Source: Plumapathes pennacea
Taxonomy: Eukaryota; Cnidaria; Anthozoa; Antipatharia; Myriopathidae
Assembly: GCA_964036295.1 (NCBI GenBank)
Contig: OZ038470.1
Span: 9,825,078 to 9,889,077, forward strand
Direction: 5' to 3'
DNA: 64,000 nucleotides
Positions 10,831-21,900 of this stretch are shown here, piece after piece. Under the pieces are notes generated by a model. The model did not search any database. It saw only the letters and a list, made by a program, of their open reading frames with translations, and was not told the origin of the DNA. Each line of letters starts with the position of its first letter. Positions within the stretch are counted from its first letter, which is position 1. The translations under genes were made by a program, and so were the position numbers.

Positions 10831-11241
10831 GTAACATATTGATATCATAAAAAACTGCCATAACTCCTGATAAACTTTCTCACCTACCAAGCCGGCTTTT
10901 TTCGTATGGCTTACGCTATGAAGCTCTGCAAATGTAAATGTACTAGTTTCGCACAATACACAGCATGTTAGATAAATATTTGATAATCTCACACGTTGCA
11001 CTGTTTTCGGATACCCTTTCCTATTAACAAAACGCGTTGACCTCTGCAACTATTGCAGGGAACATGAACTCTAGCACACACTAAATACAACATAAAATGT
11101 CAAAACAATTGGCACCATGCATTGTTGGCCAACAAGTTGTTTATATAGCCTGAAATAAATACTTGTGTATAAAAGAGTACTTCTCGCAGAAGACCGAGAC
11201 GTTGTTTACGATCTCACGATGGATCTGCTGAGACAATTCAC
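10831..11241. other. Spacer, nothing recognised
   Basis: Intergenic sequence between two inverted-repeat elements. No exon, RNA gene or repeat shared with other parts of the window was seen. Confidence 0.4.
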
Positions 11242-11244
11242 TAA

Positions 11245-12484
11245 AGGCTCATTCTCAGCTAAAGTGGCCAATCAATGTCTCACGACTTTGGTACCGAAAG
11301 AATTTTTTTCTGGATGTTTTCTCAGGTTTCTACTTTCTTAATGAAGCTCAGCACTATAGCGAGTAAATTAGTAAAAGTTGCCGGAGGCAAAACACCAATA
11401 ATCTTGAACTATGGACCATCAAGTCACCCAAAGTAGGCGAAAAACCCCTGTCTCACCAACAGATTTTCACGGAAACATCGTCAATATCTTTTTTCATTCT
11501 GTGGAAAGGAGGTAGTTTACCCTGCCGGGCTCGTATGGCAATAGTTTGTTTCAAGCTTGAAAATCACCGCTGAACATTTTATTTGCTGAAGCATGAACTG
11601 ATGTACACGTGTCTCACAATTTTGTAGCATACGTTACCATCGAATAGAGACGTCAATGTTATCGCTGTTTGTACTGTCTCCTTTATCCCTCAAGTGTTAT
11701 ATGGTTTATTGTTCACTTAGGTTTATTAAATATCACGACTGGTTCCATTCATTTTTATAGTTTTTTTGATATTAGCGATTTTATAAGAGGTACTCAAACG
11801 TGACGATTTTTTTCGTGTAACATACGTTACCATGTTTCTCTCAGATGCTTTGGCCAAAATTATTGAAAGAACTTGCCTTGACAAAAGGACCCAAGAGGGA
11901 CACCAAAATGTGTACTACTCTGAAAATCGAAAGGTTGATATTCGACAGAGCACGAACAAGGTGTTAAATGTAACCTACGTTACCTGTAACATACGTTACC
12001 AAAAATGAAAGTCGTTTTTAATGCGTTGAGCGTGCGAAAGTTCACAATTCTCCCTGTAGCTTGAGTGGTTTCGATGTTGCAATACCTCTCCAGTGTTTAC
12101 TTCGCTGCTATCACTGTAAACGTGGCTTGCACAAGCTGTTTTGCTGAGAGCGAAAATTTTTCTAAGGAGCTCTATTTCAATGAAACTAAATCCCGAGACC
12201 TGTTAAGTGTTTTTTCGGTGTTACTAAATGTTATTCAGTGATAAAAACTCACTTAAATATTAGATTTGCTTTGGAATCGGCGAATTGTAAAAATACCGTT
12301 CTCACAGTGCACTGAAATTTCATATATTGTCTACATTTTGTTAGCAAAATGATGTTAAACAATCAGCGGCAAAGAGCAGTAACAATTGAACTGATCTATA
12401 AAAACAACACTCTGAACGAATTTCGGCAAAATCCGTGATGATTTTCAATTTTGACGCGCCAATTGGCCACTTGAGAATGAGCCT
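11245..12484. mobile_element. Inverted-repeat element about 1.24 kb with internal palindromes
   Basis: The left end AGGCTCATTCTCAGCTAAAG followed by TGGCCAAT is matched by the complement ATTGGCCACTTGAGAATGAGCC at the right end, with a 3-4-base difference in the middle. TAA precedes the left end and overlaps or follows the right end, so a 3-bp duplication is possible but the exact boundary is one base uncertain. Inside are four copies of GTAAC-NNAC-GTTAC-type palindromes at 11624-11999. No coding frame was recognised. Confidence 0.6.
11624..11999. repeat. Cluster of four 14-bp palindromes (GTAACATACGTTAC)
   Basis: Copies are at 11624-11637 (one mismatch, GTAGC), 11817-11830 (exact), 11970-11983 (one mismatch, CCTAC) and 11986-11999 (exact). 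Each has GTAAC and GTTAC arms around a 4-base centre. The last two are only two bases apart. This is a repeated protein-site-like or hairpin motif, seen directly. Its function is unknown. Confidence 0.7.
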
Positions 12485-12489
12485 AAATA

Positions 12490-12949
12490 TCTGCCGCAAG
12501 TGTCACGTCAGTTTACACGGTGGGAGTTGCTAGAAAGTTGTGTCGCACGAAATAGCGCACTACACGTATACCAAAATAATTACGACCTAAAGTCGCACAT
12601 CGCGAATGGAATAGTAATATACTGTTCATACTCTCTATCTGTTTTTAGGGTATCGGAAGTGGTTTGGAATAATGCTTGACAACTCAACCATGAAGTGCGC
12701 TAAATTTTATACTGGAGCGTGTGCAGATGCTTTTGTGTGCTTGTGTAACAAAAAAAGGTGTATGCGCTTTTGATTGTCTACTTTTTGAATTGCATTGTGA
12801 ATACTTCTTTGTTAGTGTTTGTTCTGGAATATTTTGGAACATATCACACCAAGACTAGCTTTGTGCAAATACGTTTCTCAATTGTACTGTAAATTAGGTA
12901 AAAAGTAACGCAATATTACTTTTTAGTATTCTATACTACCTCTATGTTT
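12490..12949 (-). other. Region downstream of the GALNT stop codon
   Basis: AT-rich sequence directly after the GALNT TAA stop (12950-12952), presumably its 3' untranslated region. I do not see an unambiguous polyadenylation signal on the minus strand here, so the transcript end is not placed. Confidence 0.35.
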
Positions 12950-15900
12950 TTAGTTCAAGGGACGACCCTGTTTATCTGTCATTCCTGAAAGATCGTTGAG
13001 CTTCATTTCCCAGACTTGTTCGGGTTTGTCCGCACACGGCTCCATGACGGGAAACCCCTCTTTTGACCCGACTGACATGCACTGACCCGTGATCACATGA
13101 AGTATCTTCTTTTCCTGCAAGAGACACCCCACGGGTTTACCCGCTTCTGAATCGGCAAACTATACTTATCCAATATTATTGTTTTACACCAAGGGGAGCA
13201 GTCTGACCTTGGAGGTAGGGACACCTCATGTAAACGGTTCTCTATCATTATAAAGAAATGTACCCCTGATCCCCAGGACGCTTCTCCATGAAAACGGGGC
13301 CTTTGTAAAGGCAAACAGATAGCTACCTCTTTTTTTTATTTCTTTGAGCGGTCGCTTGTTTTGTTTCTGTTTTGCCTTGTTTTTTTTTTTTGTTTTTTTT
13401 TTTCTTCAATTCCACGAAGCTGTGATCTACCCGAAAGTGCTTGTAAGCTTTTTATTTAAATATTGCAATTGTATTCTTGAAAATGTATGTACCTGTCAGG
13501 TGAAGGTGAGTAACGATATATAGCATTGCACGTGCACACTCCTTTACTCACCTTAGTGTAATCAAATTCCTGGTTTCCTTTCATCTCGTGGCATGCATAA
13601 AAGTGGACTTTGGATCCCACGAAATGCTCATGGACATCTAAACAAGTTTCATCCTGCTTAAACTCTTTTATAAACGTGTACTGAAAATCCTGATGAAAGA
13701 TAAAATAAATAAATAAAAACTTGAGAGAAATTGTATGCCGCACTTAAAGAATTGAATATAATTTGCACTCTAAAGCCATTCTCGTCCTCGCTCTTTTCTC
13801 TATAGCGCTGCGTGGACCAACAGCTTTTTTGCAATGTTATGACGCGTTTCATCATCAATATAAGAGGATATAGACATATAAAAATGACGTTATTTGTTAA
13901 TCCACTGTGACAGCAACATGTCATTTGACCCCGTTCTGAGAAGAACACGAACCAAAAAGTTCATTCTCACCTGGTTTCCACGCAGGCCATGGCACCTTTC
14001 TAATGCAACATCTCCACTTTTTCTGCCCATTGAGTCGAGACAGAGGTTTGAGGATGGATTACGAACCTACAATAACAAGGGTTCATAAAATAGTGTACAT
14101 CACTTCTTAACATCAGTCCCACGAACAAGCAGTAGTGGATAGGCGGTGGTGTTACGATACTGATAGGGCTTGTATCAAGGCCATGTCAACTTTCAATCGT
14201 TTTTATAGAGGGTTTGCACGGCGGCCATGTTGGATGGCAGGAACAATTGAATTTTTTCCTGAAAAAATAGCACTTCTTTCCCAGAGAAATATGAATTCTA
14301 TTGTTCCTGCCATCCAACATCGCCGCTGTGTAAACCCTCTATAGAGCCGTTTTCGAATCACTGACAAAAACTAAAATTTATGTTAGTACACTGCCAATCG
14401 CAAATGTTGCAAGAAACAATTTTAACTGCTCATAAGTCAAAGTAATTCGCGTTTGGTTTTACTTTGAAAAAGGAAACAATCACTGCAGTGCAAGGAAACA
14501 CCATCACCAGTTGCTTGCTTGTTTCGTGAGAATACCGCAATCAGGTTTTGCTTTTGCTTGGTTGGCCAAGAATGCTGTTAAACTTGAACCAAAGTTACAC
14601 CACGGACCAAGCAAACGAGGGCGTAATTTATCCCCGAGCGTAAGCGAGGGTAATAATTACAACGCTAATGCAGTAGTATCGCCTTATTTGGAGACTCCAA
14701 GCGGGTTGCCATCTCGAAATTTAATGCTCGTCTGTCCGTCTGGCGTACAACCTCGTTCCCAGGCTCTTTGGCCAGAACTATAAACCGCCATTTTTTTTAG
14801 TGACATGCGATAGAGTACGAACGGAAGTGATTTTGTACAACAAGACGGACGGCTGTAAACTGCCCGGATATTTTGCCAGTGTATCGGAGGCAAGCTTGCT
14901 AGCCGTGAAACGAATTCTTTAAGGCATCGACTGGCCGACCTGAACACAATCCCAGACGCCTGTATTATGTTAAAACGCAGAGAATTTTTCAGAAAGGAAT
15001 AGCAAAATACAGTTTTACGTATAGTAAGCCCCCTCCATGAGCCATGAGTTCTTGGGGTAAACACCCAATATGTTTAAATAAATAATAAATAAATAAATAA
15101 ATAAATAAATAAAATACAATCAAACGATCACCGTGGCAAATTTCACCTTTCCCAAAACAGGATTGTAGTTTTCAGAAGTTTTGACAAGATGACGACGCAC
15201 AATACAATGGAAAGTGGAATTTTTGTACTGTATGAGGACTGCTCTATACAGTGTATTTTGAAATCATTGAAGACGTAAACAACAGTGTTTAGGGTTTTGT
15301 TTCCTTTGCTGGAAAAGAGCTAAAGCTATGGCTTTCAGAAACCGGTGAGTTTTGAAAATTACCTATGCTATTTTAAAGTCGTGTTATCATATTATGGTAT
15401 TTCAACGATCGCCGTATATTTTGTCGTTTGATGCCCCGGGAACTGTGATGAAGCCCAAGTAGGATTATATTGTGATCTTTTCGCTAGTTTTCAAAGCTAT
15501 TTCAAAGTGCCTTCTTGCAAGATTGTGTCATCTGATTCCTGACATATTTGCATAATTTCACTGACAGTCTGACATATGGACATTACAGTCTATTTGTATA
15601 TTGTCTATAGGTGGCCGAATTTGCTCGCTCAACACAATCGGACCTCGTATTACTTAGTGACCGGGTTTGCTCGCTCAATACAACCGGACCTTGTATTATT
15701 CAGTGACTTGATTTCTTTTTTTCTGTCAAAGATTTTAAATTCGTCAAACGTGGTTTGAAAAGTTGTTGTGTTCAAAATTGAATCCTTGCCAAAATTCACA
15801 CATTTTGCGAGACTTCGAAAGCGTGTAAACAAGCGACTTTCGCTTTGACAGCTCTAAATTTGTTACACTCGAAGAAACGTATTAAATTTATAAAGTAAAA

Positions 15901-18900
15901 ACACACACACACGTATGTGGTTAGGATACAGCGTTTGCTGGAGAAATCGCGGCTTTTCTTAAAATTCATAAAAAAATTGTGGTTATGGAAGATCGACTTT
16001 GCTGACTGTGCAAAACTGATCGAATCACGATTCTAGTTGCGCTTTTCTTGGCTTTCAGGTCTCGGGAGTATTCTGTAGTTGCGTGTAAAAGTTGTCTCAG
16101 CGAATTTTGGACTTCAGCTAGTGTCCACGAAAATTGCAAACTGTGTGGGTTATCTGAACTAAACCAGACTGCCGTGCGACAAAGATTTTTTCCAGCTGCC
16201 GACTGGTGACATCGCTACACAAACCGTGGTTTGTAAAAAAGATTTTAAAATAATCTCCAAGCGGAAAATAAGCAAGAACCCCGCTTTCCGAAAACCCACT
16301 ACAGGGAGAGAGGATATCTGCGACTATCGTATTTCTAGTAGACCGGTAAATTGATGCGCAGATACGCAGTGACCATGCCTTTCCGTAAGTTTCTAAACCG
16401 TTATCGCGCGGTGTAAACGAGAAATGAGTAAAGGGGTGCTATGTTTCACTGCGTATCTGCGTATGCACTCTCATTGAATGCCAAAGAAACTGAGGGGGAG
16501 GGGTGGTCTGAGGCTCACTGCGAATCCAGACACGCAGACATAAGTTTCGAGTGCGGGGTATTCTGTATTCAAGCCTTAATCACCCATGGACTAAATAACT
16601 ACATGTAACTAGCTTCAGTTTGTATAACAGTTTAACACACCTGTCCATTGGCCCTAAGGGGTTCATATGCATTCCTCACAGTGTCATTTGCCACATTTTC
16701 CAGGTACCACTTAAAACTCTTGCATTTAAGCCGTTTTCGCAGGGCAATTCTATCACTTATATCGCCGTGATCAACACGGGAAATCTCTGGTCTCTTGTCA
16801 TATAACCAGTCCTTGTATTCATCCATCCACACTTCAGCAACTCGACGAAAATTAATTAATGTTGCGTCATGCTTGGGATAAGAGTAAGGTACATGGTGGC
16901 GGTACACATGCCCGACTCTTGAGCAGGGAATGTTTTCCAGCTTCCCACCACACTGCCATAACTATAATATAAAATAAAAGGCACGCAATAATGTTTACTG
17001 TACTGACATGTACAAATTCAACTTCAAATTTCGATTGAAGTTCTATATATAATATAGTTACCTTAAACGAGAGCTCATACTGTTCTCCTCCCCAGATGTA
17101 CATGCCTGGGTCATACTGACCAATCTCATCAAAAAATTCTCTGTTAATTGCAAACAAACCTCCTGCCATCACTGGAGACCTAAAGACGCACACGCAAGTT
17201 GGAGAATGAGGATGTTGAAAATCACTTTTAAAGTGACAAATCAGTAAAAGTTTTGTTAGTCTGAAACTGTGCTAGATAACAGCGTTATCAACCACTGGTA
17301 CCACAAAAAGTATCAGTAAAATAGTCTCTGACGTTGCTTAGTAGATCACACAGTAGCTTACAAAAGACTGTCCAATGTATGAAAAATACTACACAAAATA
17401 AAGTAGATTCTTCCACCCATTTGAGAAGAACCTTTATGTCTGATGAGGTGCGAGTTGATAAACTAATCAGTTTCCATTTGAACATAAGGTATCAAAACTG
17501 GATGATACTATCATTGAAGGGGAACAATATACGTAATTCATGTATGTAACACTTGGTTTAGCAGGCCCGCCCACTTTCTTACTTATGTATGAGTCTCTTG
17601 CACATGTGCATTGTTAGAACATAGGGCTTCAGTTTACAAATACACCCCTGAGAACTCTGCCCCTTGACCAAGTGGGGCCTGAGTGTCCCACATGGAAATT
17701 TTGTTGAGCCTGGCATATCTGCATCAGGCCTACTAACATTCAGACAATATGCTTTAACTGTTCATCTGCACAGATCTATCTAAAGCCTTTGACAGCCTAC
17801 CGCATGCACTTCTTATTGCCAAATGAAAGCTTATAGATGTGTGTTAATAAGAGACTATTTGAAAGGTAGATCTCAGAGAGCAAAAGTTGGAGACACATAA
17901 GAGACTTTAAAGGGGTACTTTGACCAAAATCGGACCACTTTGAAATACTATTTTAACCACTTTAAATGAAAGTGTATGGTATGAATAGCAAAATGTCCCA
18001 AAAACTTTTTTTTCAGATGTAAGACTCCCGAGATATATTAATTCAAAGGAGGCCAAAACGCCTGTCCGCCATGTTGGCCGTGAATAAATATTTCGGGCCA
18101 GCGGTTTACCACTCTGACGTCATCTTACCAACGAGACGCGGACTTCACACACATTTCTTTGCAAATGTCTTCGAGTGAGAGCGAACTTTCATTGATAATT
18201 TCTTCGAATTCTTCTTTTTTATCGACTCACGAGTCATTATTAGATGTTTCACATGTACATTCAAGTGTTGAAGGCAGTACGTTTGCGTACGACGACAGTC
18301 TTTGAACCAGTTGCCACGGAAGAAGAACTAGCGATGTCCGTCGAGCAAGTCACAGTCGAAGAAGAACAAGAAGCCGAATTCAAGAAAAGATTCAGCCGAG
18401 AAGTAAATTTTGGAACGTGGTAAGACCATTATTAATGTATCACGCTTGAGAACTCGGAAATTTACGAAGACGGTAGCGCTCAAATTACTGCAAAATCAAC
18501 ATGAACTTTTCGATTCTATCAAAACATTTCAATTCTATTAAAACATCGAAGAACTAGTGGCGTACGTCGAGCAAGTCACGGTCGAAGAAGAAGCCGAATT
18601 CAAGAAAAGGTTCAGCCGAGAAGTAAATTTTGGAACGTGGTAAGACCATTATTAATTTTAACACACTTCAGAAATTTACAAAGTCAATAGCACACAAACT
18701 ACTGCAAAATCAACATGAACTTTTCGATTCTATCAAAGTATTGAAGGATCTAGTAAATGCATGGGTTTTAATGTAAAGTGAAATTCATAGATCGTATACA
18801 GTGCCACTATTTTGAATAAATACAATTACGTTGATTTGACATGCCGACTGTTGTGTGATTCCGCCCGGCGTTGTGTCTATATGAAAAGCCGCCGTCTAGC

Positions 18901-21900
18901 TAACTTGACCGTTTTATTAAGCTACAACAATCACACTGAAACACCGCCTTTTTGTATTCACTAACACTTGTAATAGCATGGCTCTTAGTTGCATCAGTCC
19001 GAAAAATGCTTCAAATTTACTCGAATGGACTCATAACAAGTTGTCACGCCGCCACAGCGTGCGATGTGCGATGAAAACGAAAGTTCAGTTCTTGCAATTT
19101 CTGCTAAACGAAACATCTAAGAAAGCAGTTTGATGACAGTTTGCAAATTGTTGGGCTCTTAAACTGCTTAAACTTAGAAAAAATTCCCTCTTCAAGACTT
19201 ACGACGATCTCTTGCACTTTCGCCTCGATCTTTAGTTGTTCTCCAAATTGTGGGGACTGATCCTAGAATCAGTCTGCTGGACAAAACCTTCTTGGTGGAG
19301 CCTTGAAAAACAGCTCCCTTCCAAATGCTTCGAGCAGACAGAGAAGCGATCACCAGGATTGAAGTTCTTGCGATGAAGTAGCACAAACCGTTCTTTCACA
19401 TCGCGCACAGCGCTTTATTATTGAGCGAAATGTGAAGGGAAATGCCCTCTTTCGGGTTGTAGTTGCTGTCGCAGCCGGCTGCACTACACACCTACCTGGC
19501 ATGTTGTGCAGTTTTGCTTGAAAATTCCAAATTCTACTTCGATTTCAATCAAGTTACACGCGCTCTTCTGCAAAACTTCACACTTCCCTTATAGTTGTGA
19601 TACTTTGCGTTGGTAAGATGACGTCACGCCGGTCTCTCCAATCCCCACTCGGAATTATCGATTTATTCACGGCTCAAGAAAAACAGAGGTCAAAAAGTGA
19701 CACTTCCAAAAATAATTTCGACAAACGGTTTGGTAGGATTGTTAGTGGTGTGCTAAAGATTGTTTTTGACTGTTTTTAATTGAATTTAAGTGATGGTCCG
19801 ATTTTGGTCAAAGTACCCCTTTAAGCACCACGACGACGACGACGACCGGAACTCATATGGCCACTTTTTGACCTTACTGCGCATGTCAGTTTGATATTGA
19901 ACGTCGTCGTCCTTTCGTCCACGACTTGAAAGCTGCGGTTTTGGCGTCGTCGTCAATAGGTAAGGCTTTTATCGGTTTCCGTTTGAGTTTCCTATCTAGT
20001 TTAGGTCAAAGTGTGATCTATATCTTTTAGTGAAACATCTCGTGAAGTTTATACGACGATTCCAAGGCCTTTTCTGTCATAATAAAAGTGCTGAATTCTA
20101 CTTCGCTAGGGAACATCAAGATGGACGGCACTGCAGCCCCGGAGAGGAAAAACATGTAAGTGAATCATGCCAAACACAATAAATTATTCCTGTTGTACCT
20201 TTTGGGACCCCTTGCAACTTGCTCTGCCGCCGCCGATGACCTTTACCCGTCAAAAGCGCGTGTTTACATTTCACATGCCGCAATATAAATGTACAAATGA
20301 GTGAACGTACACGCAATACTACGGTGATCGGGTTATTTTAATTTCTATGTGAACTGAATTTTCCTTTTCGCCGGTTTTTCTGTTCATAGGAATACAAATT
20401 TTCATTGGACCGAGCAGCATACAGAGTCCTTCAATTCCATCACACACGGATCGTTGTTGACATTGGAAGGTCTCCGGTATTTGTAAGTGACGTGCGAGGA
20501 GAGGAATGTGGTGCTTGTGGACACGAAACTCAGCAAAGCATTCAGAGTCTTCCACTTGATCAAGATCAAACGCAGGGTACGACTCGTGTGGAAAATCGAG
20601 ACTCGTAGACTGGTGTACATCGTACAAATGGACGAACTCTTCGTCGTCAAATACATCGCCGACGTAGCACCAGAGAAGCAAATCTTGGATCTCTCTAAAA
20701 TACGTTTCTTGAATTGGATACTTAATAAAAACAATAAACTTTTCGGAATTCTTCTCGTCGTCGTCGTGCGAGTCGCGCCGCTTGCTTAAGGTGGCTCCAT
20801 AGGGTATTTTCCTGCACTTGCTTGTATTTAGTTTATGACACCAAAACCGTTATATTTTCATTTCATTATATTCTTTCTTGATCAAATTTGCAGGGTAGAT
20901 GTTTCGAAAGGTCTGTTGCGTATACGTCTTACTTTTGTCACTCTAGTGTGGTTTCTATGGAAACAATACGTCTTTGAAATAAAGGTCTTCTACCCCATTT
21001 TCAAACTTTCTGCTCTATTTTCTGGAGTTTTCTTCAGTGAATTTTTCTGAAACTTTCAGTATGTTTAGAAATTTGTATAAGGTAAACATAACTGGGAAAA
21101 AAAATTGGGGTTAAAGAAGCGGATTCCGAGCTAATTGGCAATTTATGTTTTTTGCAAATAAAAAAAATTCTGTTCTATAAATTTCCATTCAAATCAAATA
21201 TTACAAAACCGGATATAATCTTCGTTTGCCTGCAAAATTTAAGACAGATTCACCGAAGGAAACTCGAGAAAAATGCAGAGAAAAACTTGATATTTTACGT
21301 GCGTATTGCGCCATCAAATGCAAAATAATGACTCGACAAAATCGACAAGTGCGCATGCGTTAGCCGTAGTCCTTGCGCGTGAAAACAAGTTGTGCATGTA
21401 AACACGAGGAGAAAGCGGCGATCGCACGCCTGCAAGTACAGCAAGTACAGCAAGTTTTCTTGGTGCGAAGCTAAAAGGAAACACCATGCAAATCCTGAAT
21501 TTCTGTCTTGAGAAGCTCGTACTGGATATGTCAGCCACGAATTATGCTATGCGAACTACTGTTGGCGAAGTCTCGAACAATTTGAGGGTGATAGCTGTTC
21601 AACAACTCAATCCTTTTCAATACAAAGCCGTGAAGACCGTTCGAAAGTCGTCAGTTCAAGCCGTCGTATGCTAGTCCACTAGCTCCCAACAAGTTTGTTG
21701 GCAGTTGTTTCCCATCAAGTTCATTCATACTTAATCAGTACGTACAGTTCGTGAATATTTAGTTTTGCGACACGATCACCTGAGATAATATGCCACAGAC
21801 TGACACGGGATCAAACTCTGCAGGTTAGTAGGATTTGCAAAGCTTCATAACAACGCCAATAATTTCTGTCTAAGTTTGCTTACTTCCAAGAATTGCTGTC

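Larger units (their letters stand above)
17911..19820. mobile_element. TTAA-target element with THAP-like remnant (Kolobok-like)
   Basis: The termini AGGGGTACTTTGACCAAAAT and ATTTTGGTCAAAGTACCCCT are perfectly complementary over 20 bases. TTAA flanks both ends (17907-17910, 19821-19824). A degenerate THAP-type zinc-finger frame lies on the minus strand near 19200-19505. The TTAA target plus THAP combination is what is known for Kolobok transposons. The plus-strand 5' half has exon-like, duplicated segments (18340-18440 and 18565-18655). No DDE transposase core was recognised. Confidence 0.75.

Noticed and set aside
16350..16465. Inverted pair GCGCAGATACGCAGTG / CACTGCGTATCTGCG
   Set aside because: Could be MITE ends, but no flanking duplication and a third degenerate copy nearby confuse the boundary.
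20405..20789. Plus-strand ORFs of 67 and 100 codons
   Set aside because: Opposite strand to the Harbinger transposase fragment at 20319-20681.
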